The notes under the pieces: generated by a model
What the model was told of the DNA's origin: nothing
What the model saw: the letters and a program-made list of their open reading frames with translations, nothing else
The model's database searches: none
From: a virus
Strand: one strand, 5' to 3'
Length of the DNA stretch: 46,915 nt
IMG/VR virus record: IMGVR_UViG_3300018424_000041
Coordinates: 1 to 46,915 of that record
Shown: one piece after another, positions 33,082 through 41,693 of the stretch
Numbering within the stretch: position 1 is the stretch's first letter
Layout: every line of letters starts with the position of its first letter
Made by a program: the position numbers and the translations under genes

Positions 33082-36000
33082 GATCAACTCCCGATGATCC
33101 AAGGAGCGTTAGGAAACCTAAAGCAAAGCTTAAAACATCTGGGTTGCTATATTCTGACGAATCTAAAGCAGTAAAGTTTCCGCCAAAAACATACTCCGCA
33201 AGCATTGAGACAACCTCTTGGCTCCCGTTTGGTCTGCGGTCTGCTGGAACTGGCATAGCGCTCGGGTAGGTCTTAAGTAAATAAGACTCTAGGTGTGATG
33301 GGTTTAATGCGGCTGGTATTGCTGTAATTTCGCCGTCATCGTATCTTGACCCGCCAAAAAGATCTGCAAGTTTTGAAGTTTCAAACTTTCCTCCATTGAG
33401 TTCCTTGAGTCTCTCGTGCTCGCTGGCTATGTAGGCGAAAGCCATTTCCTGTCTTTCCTTGATTGCGGGGAATTCCTTCGTGACATCTTTTTGTGACCTG
33501 TTTTCGGATACAGCGTGGCCTATCTCGTGTATTAGAACTTGGAGATACCCTTCAATTGGGGAATTTGCGTATCGCTCAGAAATTTGGATATATCTTTGGG
33601 TTTCGCTATAGTACCCTCGCTTGCCCGCACCCAAGCTCAGTCCTCGCGCATTTACTATATCTACCCACTCTTTAGGTATGGACTCTTGAACTTCTTTTAG
33701 AAGTTTGCGTGTTTCTTCTTCACCAATTACATCGCTGAGTAGTGATGTGTCGACAAAAGCAAATTCGCCAGTTCCAAATGTGGGATCAATCTCCCTCACT
33801 ATTTCTGTTACTGCTTGCCTTCTTGCTCTAGCAATTGTTGCGTTGTATCCCCCACCTAAACTTTCGTTAAAATCTCGCAATTCTGCTATTGCGGCGCCCT
33901 CTCTAGTTGTGCGTGTAACGAAGGTATCATAATTGTGCTGTATGGCACGGTCCATTATCGTTCTCAATGAATTCGCTATATTTTGTGTTGCTTCAGGTCT
34001 GTAGGTTTCGCTATCTATGTAGTTTTGGATTAAGGCTTCAATGTCTTGTTCTAAGTTCTTTCTGTAGTCGATTATGAACTGTGGATTTGAAGTTTTAAAA
34101 TCACTGTGCCTCAAATATCCGTTTACCTGAGTGATTCCCATTGAGTTAAAGTTATTAATTAAATATTCTTTTTCTGCCACCGCAGCGGGGTCATCTATGT
34201 CTCTCCAGATGAAACCAAGTATTTTGTTTAACTCCTCTTGATATATTTGAACTCTTTCTGCTCTAGCGGCTTCTTCAATGTTAAGTCTTAAAACTCTTGC
34301 TCTTTCGTGGTTTTTCGGATCACGCCAAGGGGAAGCTGCAACTATTCTTGCGGCTCTTCCTCCGACTTTTTCTTTAATTTTTCTACCCGCTGCAACGGTT
34401 GAAGCCACCTGAGCCTTGCCGTCCTTGGTAAGAGACCTTTCATAACTGCTTAGCTTGCTGTCACTTAGGAGAGCACCACGAATTCTGCTGTTTCTGCTTC
34501 GCATATCTCGCGCTCTTTGGCGAACCCGTTGAGCTAAAGAAACGTACTCTTCGTCAGCCATGAGGGGAATATCTAGAGATGGGTCATTGACCGCTTGGTC
34601 CATTTTTATAATTTGCTTGGCTAGATCTGTCAAATCTGAAGAGTCTGTATCTACTGGCGCTAGATCAGTAGCGTCGATACCTTCAACTGAAGCAGTATTT
34701 ACGTCTCCGTAAATCCTTATTTCATCAAGTGAACCAGAGCCAACGTCAAAGTTTGTGACCATAGCTCCAGTCTTAAGACTAGACTTTGGTACGTTTACTA
34801 TTCCGATTGAATCAGGATCAATCTCGGCAAATCTTTCAGTAGCATTGTCGGTAAACATGGGATCTTTAGGCTTTGAGCCGACCGACGAGCGCATTACGAA
34901 ATAGGCTCTATATGCTCCAGAAGGATCAGCTTCAATAGCCGATCTGAGTCTATCTTCTTGTTCGGCTGTCATGTCCGCACCGTACTTCTGCATGTCTGTC
35001 TTTGCGAGCCTAACAAACTCATCTGGGTTGTCAACCTGCCGTGATATTTGAGTCATAAGCTTCATATCCGATTCCAGCTGAGCGGCTGTATCTTGTGAAA
35101 CTGTCATTGACACGATAGCGTCTCTTGAGTCTCCACCTAAGCCTCCCGATCCACGAGCTCTCAATGTTCCTTCTCTGCGCACCGCTGGTGCGTTCACTGA
35201 GACGTGGAACAGGGTTTCGGGAATCATTGGATCATCTGGCGATATTGGGACGCCTCTAACGGTTTGATCTCTGTCCTCAGCAAAGCGTGTTAACTCTGAG
35301 AACTTAGGATTGCCAAACCCTCTGGGGTCTGTTGGGGAAACGCCATGATACTCGGGTGAGTCGGGGACGGAGATAGCCAGCGGGTTGTTGTTTGCATCCA
35401 TTACCACTGACTTTGTATCGTCAGTTGCGGATACGCTTGGTGACAAGCGAGGGCTTGGTCGATCTCCCGGCGTCTTGGGGGCGTTTAGATTTGCCCGCCT
35501 TCTGTCGTTCAGTGCGCCCGGTCGGTCTTTGCCTGCTATAGATGCAAGAACGCCAAGAACAACGTCACTGTGCTCTTGGTCGGGAGCGGGTACATCTAGC
35601 TGCGATTCTGCGGGTAGAAATATCCGTTCAAATCCAGTAGTAAATATTTCTGAGTGAATATCATCTCCACCATAAATTACTCCACTGTATGGGTCTGAGA
35701 AGTCGTCGTCAAGCATTAGTGCGGTATTATCGTGCTCTTTTAGCCCGTCAGGGCCAGCGTCTCTCGCCCGCTTGCTAAACAAGGCATCTCGCACAACAGC
35801 AAGTTCGGGTATTGCGTCTTCCATGCTGTGCATGATTTCATGACCAACTACACGACGTAGCGCTCTTCTTTGTACAGGATTCTGTGGGTCCGCTATTTCG
35901 GACGAGACTGCAATTACGTATGTGCCATCGGGCTTCTTGTAAAAGAGTCCGGTGGCACCCTGAAGGCTCGGTGAATCTGGCGAAAATATCTGAACCTGTA

Positions 36001-38200
36001 GATTTTTGCCAGAAATCCCTATCTCATCAATTAGTCTTTGTTGCCATGTCTCGGGCAAGAGGGTCATCGTGTACTTTATTGAGTCCTCTACTGCTGCTTG
36101 CGACCTGAGCTTGACTGCTTCTCTCTCCTCCGGCGGAACGGACTTGGGTAGGTATATTCTGTAAGTCGCTGGAATTTCTAGGTCTTCTCTACCTCGGCGT
36201 ACGTACCCGTCATCTCTGTTGGGTCTTCCGTATAGAGTCTGAACTATGGCCTTTTTCTGCAATGCTCGTATGCGCATTAGGTTTACATACTTCTGCTCCA
36301 TTATGTCGTTATACGCTTCTGTTGCTTCACGTATTTCAACACGAAGCCTTCTGCCCTGTGAGTCAAAGCCAACATCCGTATTCAGCGCAGAAATAAGCAT
36401 GTCACGCTCTGAGTCATCTAGGTCGTCTATATCTAGAATGTCTCTACCAAAAAGACGAGATGCGAAGTCTAGCGTCATTCTGTCTTCTCTTTGCAGAAGA
36501 TCAGACAATGCAGCGCTTCTTCTTCTCTCTTCGCTGTTGAGTGCGTCCTGTAGACGAAGAGCATCTTTGCCCTCCTGCGTCCCCATCCATAAGCGCTGAG
36601 CCCTAGTTCGTATCGATCTACCAACGCTAGACAAGTTGGTCAGGAGCTCTTCTCCCTGCTCGCTGAGTTCAGCCACGTTTCCGTCATCGTCAATGTACAA
36701 AGGAACTTCTACATCGGTTCCGTGGCTATTTACTGTAACTGTCTTCTTGTCCGTTTGGGTAGACACAGAAACACTTCCATCATCTACGCCGGTCATAACT
36801 TCGTCAACCGAGCGTCTGATTGGTCGCATCTTGTCAGGGCCAATAATATCTTCAGTTTCCTCCACCATCTGTGGTGAAGCCGGTCTTGGGTCTACTCCGG
36901 TACGACTTGCTTCTCTCTGTATCCGCTTTCGGTCGTCTATGCTTTTCTTTACAGTGTCGTGGATGCGCATCAGCTCGTCATATCTTGCCTTATCAGCCTC
37001 ATACTTTTGCCGCATTTCTTCATACCGTGGCTCGTTCTTATTTGGCTCAATAAGGTCAACGGGAAGGTCTTGCTCTTCGGCGTAATCCAGTAATGCGTAT
37101 AGGAGCTTGCCAGTGGCTTCTGAGTCAGCGTCTGCTGTGTGTGCCTTGTCTCCCAGCTCAATACCAAAAGCCTCAGCCAGAGCGCCCAACGTATGTCGCT
37201 TCGATATTGCCCCCTCTGCCTTTGTGTCGATTAGATCTCTTGAAATAGACAGGGTGTCTAGCTTTCCGGCTGGATTAAATCCCTCAATTCCTGCGGCGTT
37301 CAACTCAATCTCTTGTAGGCGATCATCGAATGTAAAGGCGTTGTGTCCCATGGTGTAGAACTCACCGCCGCCAATCCATTCAACAAAGCGCTCATGGCCC
37401 TCTTTGGTGGATGGCCAACCGGCTACCATTTCTGGGGTAATCAACTCACCATCAGCGTTCTTGAGATTATCTCTAGAGAAATCACTCCACTTGGAATGGG
37501 GAATGCCCGGGTCCATGTAGATATTTATCCTATCTACAACTTCGCCATCCACTATCTTTACTGCACCGATTTGAACAGCACGACCACCCTCGCTTACAAA
37601 CCCGGTTGTCTCATAGTCATAAGCTATGATGGTCTTACCCTTGAGTGCTTCTCTAACATCTTTCCACGACTTTGCTCCACGTATCAGCTCTTTGGCCTCT
37701 CCCTCGAAACCGTAGACCCTCTCCATTGGGTTGAATGGGCGAATTAAATTCCCATCGCTGTCAAAGATTTCGGGATAAAGTGATCTAAGCTCAGCAAGCT
37801 CGCTATCGCTAAATGTTTGCGCAATTTCAGATACAGGAACATCTATCTTTTTTGCTTTCTTGGGTGGGGCAACAACGCCAGTCAACTGGCCCACTGAGAG
37901 AAGTCCCCGATCCTCAAGTGAGCCAAATCGCTGCCCGATTGATAGCACGCCCTGACTCCACGAAGGACGGTAGTCTACCCTCTTTCCGTCACGGTCTACA
38001 ATCTGCAAGCCGCTAATGTCGGTAAGGTTTGTGCCAGATATCATTTCTGACAGCTCGGTGCCGTCAAGATTTATGAAACGTGTGCCGACTGGCCTCTCAA
38101 AGAGGGTACCTTCCTGAACAATGCCGTCATTGTCTGCGTCAACTGCGTCGGGGTTATACGGATCCGGTCTGAACCCTCCCCATCTTGTTGCTGTAGCCAT
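33068..38200 (-). CDS. Giant multidomain protein: DEDDh exonuclease, two zincin motifs, possible ART-like segment
   Basis: 1710 residues. Residues 14-30 hold a Ca-loop-like DADNDGIVQEG, part of an N-terminal YNPDAVDADNDGxxQEGTxFERP module that I associate with actinophage structural proteins. Residues 188-375 carry a DEDDh exonuclease: D195/E197 (YDYETTG), D292 (GHNAFTFD), H354 and D359 (HTADADSEA). The middle is helical. HEIMH at 787-791 with HSE at 849-851 is one zincin motif; HEIGH at 1558-1562 with E1662/E1669 is a second. Residues 995-1150 (ETLFHVSVNAPAVRREGTLR) resemble ADP-ribosyltransferase-like starts. Encoded between neck and sheath genes, it may be packaged and injected. No ribosome site; TAATAT precedes the ATG by six bases. 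Confidence 0.8.
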   Translation of the reverse strand: MATATRWGGFRPDPYNPDAVDADNDGIVQEGTLFERPVGTRFINLDGTELSEMISGTNLTDISGLQIVDRDGKRVDYRPSWSQGVLSIGQRFGSLEDRGLLSVGQLTGVVAPPKKAKKIDVPVSEIAQTFSDSELAELRSLYPEIFDSDGNLIRPFNPMERVYGFEGEAKELIRGAKSWKDVREALKGKTIIAYDYETTGFVSEGGRAVQIGAVKIVDGEVVDRINIYMDPGIPHSKWSDFSRDNLKNADGELITPEMVAGWPSTKEGHERFVEWIGGGEFYTMGHNAFTFDDRLQEIELNAAGIEGFNPAGKLDTLSISRDLIDTKAEGAISKRHTLGALAEAFGIELGDKAHTADADSEATGKLLYALLDYAEEQDLPVDLIEPNKNEPRYEEMRQKYEADKARYDELMRIHDTVKKSIDDRKRIQREASRTGVDPRPASPQMVEETEDIIGPDKMRPIRRSVDEVMTGVDDGSVSVSTQTDKKTVTVNSHGTDVEVPLYIDDDGNVAELSEQGEELLTNLSSVGRSIRTRAQRLWMGTQEGKDALRLQDALNSEERRRSAALSDLLQREDRMTLDFASRLFGRDILDIDDLDDSERDMLISALNTDVGFDSQGRRLRVEIREATEAYNDIMEQKYVNLMRIRALQKKAIVQTLYGRPNRDDGYVRRGREDLEIPATYRIYLPKSVPPEEREAVKLRSQAAVEDSIKYTMTLLPETWQQRLIDEIGISGKNLQVQIFSPDSPSLQGATGLFYKKPDGTYVIAVSSEIADPQNPVQRRALRRVVGHEIMHSMEDAIPELAVVRDALFSKRARDAGPDGLKEHDNTALMLDDDFSDPYSGVIYGGDDIHSEIFTTGFERIFLPAESQLDVPAPDQEHSDVVLGVLASIAGKDRPGALNDRRRANLNAPKTPGDRPSPRLSPSVSATDDTKSVVMDANNNPLAISVPDSPEYHGVSPTDPRGFGNPKFSELTRFAEDRDQTVRGVPISPDDPMIPETLFHVSVNAPAVRREGTLRARGSGGLGGDSRDAIVSMTVSQDTAAQLESDMKLMTQISRQVDNPDEFVRLAKTDMQKYGADMTAEQEDRLRSAIEADPSGAYRAYFVMRSSVGSKPKDPMFTDNATERFAEIDPDSIGIVNVPKSSLKTGAMVTNFDVGSGSLDEIRIYGDVNTASVEGIDATDLAPVDTDSSDLTDLAKQIIKMDQAVNDPSLDIPLMADEEYVSLAQRVRQRARDMRSRNSRIRGALLSDSKLSSYERSLTKDGKAQVASTVAAGRKIKEKVGGRAARIVAASPWRDPKNHERARVLRLNIEEAARAERVQIYQEELNKILGFIWRDIDDPAAVAEKEYLINNFNSMGITQVNGYLRHSDFKTSNPQFIIDYRKNLEQDIEALIQNYIDSETYRPEATQNIANSLRTIMDRAIQHNYDTFVTRTTREGAAIAELRDFNESLGGGYNATIARARRQAVTEIVREIDPTFGTGEFAFVDTSLLSDVIGEEETRKLLKEVQESIPKEWVDIVNARGLSLGAGKRGYYSETQRYIQISERYANSPIEGYLQVLIHEIGHAVSENRSQKDVTKEFPAIKERQEMAFAYIASEHERLKELNGGKFETSKLADLFGGSRYDDGEITAIPAALNPSHLESYLLKTYPSAMPVPADRRPNGSQEVVSMLAEYVFGGNFTALDSSEYSNPDVLSFALGFLTLLGSSGVDLDSQ

Positions 38201-38209
38201 ATCTATATA

Positions 38210-39085
38210 TTAGTCGCTAGGTGTGGCAGGTAGCGAGGAGCTTGAGAAGGCCCCTACTCCAGCATTGTTTACACCAGCAACTCGGAATCTGTAAGTTTCC
38301 CCATTTGTGAGGCCTGTAACGGTGTAGGTCGGATTTACGGAGCCAGTGTCGGCAATCGTGGTGGTCCAAGTAGATCCACCATCTTCACTCTGCTGCACCT
38401 GATAACCAGACACTTCGTATATTCCACCATTCCATGTTGACTCTTTCCAGCCAAGAGTTACCTGAGTGTCTCCAGCAACCGCAGAAACGCGAGTTGGGGC
38501 GTTCGGGGTAATGGGTAGTTTTTCTACCGTAGCTTCCTTGGAAAGCATTATTCCGGAGGGTTCTCTGATAATTGTCTCCTCTAGCGATAAATCATAGCTA
38601 ACATATGCGCCAGCGAGCAAACGCTCTCCCTTGATTAGGGTGAGGTCTGAGAACTCTTCCTGTATTGTTGATTCATCGATCTTGGGCGAGCATGGGACTG
38701 TACTGTCGTAGCTTGAAAGTGACGGGCCGTCCATTAGTGACTCACGAACAATCATTGTCAGGTTGTCTCGTTGGTCGGTGACAACATCTGCACCGCTTGC
38801 TCTGACCCATACGTATGTTCTCATTTCATAACTCACTCGGTAAACCGGGTCCGCAGAGTAAGTGTAGTCAGACCTCTCCATTCCTGTTGTCGACATGACC
38901 AGAGTGATTATGGTTGGCCACTTGTCTAGCGCAAATGGCTCGTATGAAAGGTAACGAACAGGGTCAGGCAGCTGTGTGCTGCTGAGATTCCATGCGTTCC
39001 TGTAGCCCAATATCCTGCTGGGCATGTCGTTTGCTAGATAGTTCGACACGTAGCTCTTGGCTAGTCTTGCGCCTGACATTTGCAT
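38210..39085 (-). CDS. Neck/tail terminator-like protein with C-terminal fibronectin III domain
   Basis: 291 residues. The first ~190 (YEPFALDKWPTIITLVMST, YRVSYEMRTYVWVRA, LTMIVRESLMDGP) look like a tail terminator/minor tail completion subunit by order and beta pattern. Residues about 195-290 are a clear FN3 domain: PNAPTRVSAVAGDTQVTLGW, YEVSGYQVQQSEDGGSTWT, YTVTGLTNGETYRFRVAGVN. ATG overlaps the previous stop as TAATG. FN3 domains on virions commonly aid weak binding to carbohydrates. Confidence 0.72.
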   Translation of the reverse strand: MQMSGARLAKSYVSNYLANDMPSRILGYRNAWNLSSTQLPDPVRYLSYEPFALDKWPTIITLVMSTTGMERSDYTYSADPVYRVSYEMRTYVWVRASGADVVTDQRDNLTMIVRESLMDGPSLSSYDSTVPCSPKIDESTIQEEFSDLTLIKGERLLAGAYVSYDLSLEETIIREPSGIMLSKEATVEKLPITPNAPTRVSAVAGDTQVTLGWKESTWNGGIYEVSGYQVQQSEDGGSTWTTTIADTGSVNPTYTVTGLTNGETYRFRVAGVNNAGVGAFSSSSLPATPSD

Positions 39086-39588
39086 TAGAAACTTCTCCTT
39101 CTGAACGCCCCAGTGGCTCTATTTACGCCTCTGCCTTCTACAATGTACGTTGCCATTCTGTCCGCTAGGCGAGACTGAAGAACCTCTGGGTTTACGATGG
39201 GTGGGCGCTCAGGCATATTGCGTGTCCCGGTTTGATGGAACCTTGCATATGGAATGCTTGTACCAAAGCGTGCCTTAGTTCTTCTGATCTCTCTGACCGC
39301 TCCACGAGCGTTGTCGAAAGTCAAGCTTCGCTGTAATTCTCCAGTGCGGACAAGTATACCGTTGGCGCCATAATTCTCAAGCTTCCATGCGGCATACTCA
39401 GGGTCTAGAGGTGCCCACACCCGACCACTAACAGCGCCCCTGCTTTGGAAGTTTAACCTGTGGGCAAGCTGAAGCTCCTTGAACGCCCATCGAAATACAG
39501 GCTTGAAATTTGTCATACGGCGAGCCATACCCGACAAACGGCGTTTTGGTTTATCTGCATCTACATTAATTGTTATGCGTAAGGGCAT
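39085..39588 (-). CDS. Phage virion morphogenesis/tail completion protein (gpG/HK97 gp10-like)
   Basis: 167 residues. WAPLDPEYAAWKLENYG, ILVRTGELQRSLTF and YARFHQTGTRNMPERPPI are the conserved blocks of the Mu gpG/P2 S virion morphogenesis family, which joins heads and tails. Basic at both ends. One base from the connector gene and overlapping the next gene as TAATG. Confidence 0.82.
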   Translation of the reverse strand: MPLRITINVDADKPKRRLSGMARRMTNFKPVFRWAFKELQLAHRLNFQSRGAVSGRVWAPLDPEYAAWKLENYGANGILVRTGELQRSLTFDNARGAVREIRRTKARFGTSIPYARFHQTGTRNMPERPPIVNPEVLQSRLADRMATYIVEGRGVNRATGAFRRRSF

Positions 39589-39589
39589 A

Positions 39590-40231
39590 TCACGACACCC
39601 TCACTCTGCGGTGTCGGCGCACGCTTGCAAGCTCTCTGTCGGTAAATCCGGTCTCTAGTGGAGCAATGTTGCGAGTGGTTAAGTCTTTGAGACCAACTGT
39701 ATCATCGTACATGTTCTGCATTTCTCTGGCTGCGGCACGCAGGATAAGTAGTTTGAAGACCTTGATGTTTTCTCCATCAAGTCCAGCAGTGTACGTTATG
39801 TCAATTTGATCGTTGGCGTAGGCGTTGTACATGTCTACTCCATACGTTCTGGGAATGTAGTCTCGCTCTACATTCTGCACAATTGGGGTGGCATTTGGGG
39901 TAGAAGCCGTTACAGTCAGTGACGAAATAGAGACTACCGGACTGTGCTGAAGATACAGCGTAAACGTGGGAACGTAAATGACACCCGGACTTGATACATT
40001 TGTAACGCTATCTGTAGCGTAGTTGTAATAGTAGTTAGTGTCGGAATATCCCCTGCCGACCTCTGGAACTCTGTACGTTTCTGTGTATGTTCCTTGGGTT
40101 ACGGGCCTGTTGAGGTATGCTTCAAGCTCTGACTGAAGGCCGTCAATTATGATTTGAGCAGCATCTTCCTGCTTGTTGGAAAACGATATATCCATGTACG
40201 TTTCGACTTCAGAAACAGTAACAATAGCCAT
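39590..40231 (-). CDS. Head-tail connector (adaptor) protein
   Basis: 213 residues with ATG after AAGGAAA. The start VTVSEVETYMDISFSNKQED, helix AAQIIIDGLQSELEAYLNRP and the long final helices (KVFKLLILRAAAREMQNMYD) fit gp6/gp15-like head completion adaptors that sit under the portal; a beta insert with LYLQHSPVVSISSLTVTAST is typical. Basic C-terminus RRHRRVRVS. The assignment is supported by the following virion morphogenesis gene. Confidence 0.72.
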   Translation of the reverse strand: MAIVTVSEVETYMDISFSNKQEDAAQIIIDGLQSELEAYLNRPVTQGTYTETYRVPEVGRGYSDTNYYYNYATDSVTNVSSPGVIYVPTFTLYLQHSPVVSISSLTVTASTPNATPIVQNVERDYIPRTYGVDMYNAYANDQIDITYTAGLDGENIKVFKLLILRAAAREMQNMYDDTVGLKDLTTRNIAPLETGFTDRELASVRRHRRVRVS

Positions 40232-40267
40232 AGTATTTCCTTACAAGAGATGCTGAATTAGTGATTA

Positions 40268-40414
40268 TTAACGACGGTTACGGCGACGACGCAAGCGGTT
40301 CACAGCTCGGCCAACAGCCCTGCCAGCCCTTCTGGCTGCACGGGAAACCCTGTTGCCACCCTCGTCCTCGTCTGCTGGACGTTCTCTGTCTTCAATGTCA
40401 ACTGGTACTACCAT
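40268..40414 (-). CDS. Arginine-rich 48-residue protein
   Basis: 48 residues, ATG at 40414 with AACAGGAGACGAA upstream, an excellent ribosome site that supports a real gene. The N-terminal half is acidic (DIEDRERPADEDEGG), the C-terminal half is a repetitive Arg/Ala helix (RVSRAARRAGRAVGRAV, then NRLRRRRNRR). About 16 Arg of 48 residues point to nucleic-acid binding. Located before the head-tail connector genes, it may be a packaged DNA-condensing or minor head protein; this is inference. Confidence 0.72.
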   Translation of the reverse strand: MVVPVDIEDRERPADEDEGGNRVSRAARRAGRAVGRAVNRLRRRRNRR

Positions 40415-40483
40415 TTCGTCTCCTGTTTGCGAATAGTGTTCTTATATAGAATACCGCATTTTGAGGTTTGTTGGGGATTACTA

Positions 40484-40960
40484 TCAGGCTTCTCTGAGCG
40501 GCGTCAAGAACTGATTATTCATCCACATTAGCGCAATTGCCGAATACCCGATAATATCAATAAAGGTATCCTGAACTGACTCGTTGTTTGCTCGCTGGCC
40601 TGAACTGATGAGATTCTCAAGACGTGCGATCTTGTCGTGCATCCGGATTATGATCCCGGTGAGGCCGAATCTTGCAATGTTCTCAGGACCGTAGTCCCTC
40701 TGCTTCTTGATCAGAATTGTGGTAACCTCGTTGGAGCTCAATTTCACCATATTTACGGATGCTGACATTGCTGCCATCTTCAGCCAGTATTCCTGATCGG
40801 TCATTTCTTGGCCCGAGATAAAGAAATTGGATATGATCTCGTCCATAAGGTTTCTCATCATCTCCAATGAGGACAAATCTGAATTTACGTTATACGAGAA
40901 GATTCTGTCAACTTGATCTGCGGCGTAATCTTCCCAGTATAGTGCTGGCATCAGCTTCAT
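40484..40960 (-). CDS. Nmad1-like (DUF1599) protein
   Basis: 158 residues from the ATG at 40960, which overlaps the preceding stop as ATGA; an earlier in-frame start lies in the membrane-protein gene and is rejected. The C-terminal 85 residues carry QRDYGPENIARFGLTGIIIR, MHDKIARLENLI and ESVQDTFIDIIGYSAIAL: the conserved DYG..N, R..DK..R and D..D..GYA positions of the nucleotide-modification-associated domain 1. The domain is predicted, not shown, to act in modified-nucleotide metabolism. No base-modifying partner gene is visible in this window. Confidence 0.75.
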   Translation of the reverse strand: MKLMPALYWEDYAADQVDRIFSYNVNSDLSSLEMMRNLMDEIISNFFISGQEMTDQEYWLKMAAMSASVNMVKLSSNEVTTILIKKQRDYGPENIARFGLTGIIIRMHDKIARLENLISSGQRANNESVQDTFIDIIGYSAIALMWMNNQFLTPLREA

Positions 40961-41271
40961 CGGTTTGACCTGCTCATCATGGTGGCGCCAATTGCACCGA
41001 ATATCGCCGCTCTCAGGATTGACCATCCCCAGATAACAAGTGAGATTAGGTATGCATCTCGGTATCCAATTCCGGGGGAAATTGCATCAAACTCAGGCCA
41101 AGCATTAACGGCTATCATGTTGCCAAGCATAAGCATAAGGGCAGTTAAGCCGTTGAACAGCGCCAGCGTGAATACGGCGTTTATAACTGAAATTGAATTT
41201 TGTGTCTTGCTAGATGTCTGTGGATTTGTCATTTTGTTAATAAGATTTTCCCATTCTGTGTTTTTTGACAT
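40957..41271 (-). CDS. Two-helix membrane protein
   Basis: 104 residues. Hydrophobic helices at about 30-55 (VFTLALFNGLTALMLMLGNM) and 73-97 (AYLISLVIWGWSILRAAIFG), with a polar N-terminus. TAATG overlap upstream and ATGA overlap downstream tie it to the HTH gene and the Nmad1-like gene. Topology resembles a small holin or exclusion protein, but nothing identifies its role; the lysis cassette elsewhere already has a holin. Confidence 0.6.
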   Translation of the reverse strand: MSKNTEWENLINKMTNPQTSSKTQNSISVINAVFTLALFNGLTALMLMLGNMIAVNAWPEFDAISPGIGYRDAYLISLVIWGWSILRAAIFGAIGATMMSRSNR

Positions 41272-41651
41272 TACGATAGATCCTTTAGTATTTGATGAAT
41301 TCTTTGCCTACTTACTCCGTACTCTTTTGCTATAAGAGATAAAGATTTACCACTTTGCCTGTCTTGGAGAATTTGAGCATTTCTTTCAGATAGTCGATCT
41401 CTGGACTTTGGTCCGGGCCTAACCGGACCCCAGCTCCATGTCGGAACTTGCTCTAGAAGTAACACCCGATCTGATAGCAACTTATTTTCTCTATACCGTG
41501 TCCGCATGTAGCTTACCCAACTTCCCAAGTTTACCTCTGACCCATCGTCAAGAAACTCAACATGGTTTGTTGGAACCAATGCATCCCCGTACCTTTTTTG
41601 GTACTGTTTCAGCAGGGCGTAGTGGGTATTCCATCTTGCCTCGTGCTTCAT
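41271..41651 (-). CDS. Helicase-associated domain protein with C-terminal HTH
   Basis: 126 residues. Residues 5-72 follow the helicase-associated (HA, PF03457) pattern: WNTHYALLKQYQKRYGDALV, LGSWVSYMRTRYRENKLLSD and LEQVPTWSWGP. The tail, SLIAKEYGVSRQRIHQILKD, is a helix-turn-helix like sigma region 4 or resolvase families. Both modules bind DNA. First gene of a three-gene unit with a leaderless promoter; likely a regulator. Confidence 0.72.
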   Translation of the reverse strand: MKHEARWNTHYALLKQYQKRYGDALVPTNHVEFLDDGSEVNLGSWVSYMRTRYRENKLLSDRVLLLEQVPTWSWGPVRPGPKSRDRLSERNAQILQDRQSGKSLSLIAKEYGVSRQRIHQILKDLS

Positions 41652-41657
41652 TCTACT

Positions 41658-41686
41658 ATTCTAGTCGGGCGTAGAATTCCCGTCAA
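41658..41686 (-). promoter_or_regulatory. Leaderless promoter of the HA-HTH gene
   Basis: TTGACG (41681-41686), 17 bases, TAGAAT (41658-41663), then AGTAGA and the ATG. Both boxes match at five of six positions. No ribosome site exists between -10 and ATG. Confidence 0.65.
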
Positions 41687-41693
41687 GCCGATC

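Noticed and set aside
40261-40449. Plus-strand frame over the Arg-rich gene
   Set aside because: It lacks a ribosome site and opposes the minus-strand gene with a strong AGGAG and ATG.
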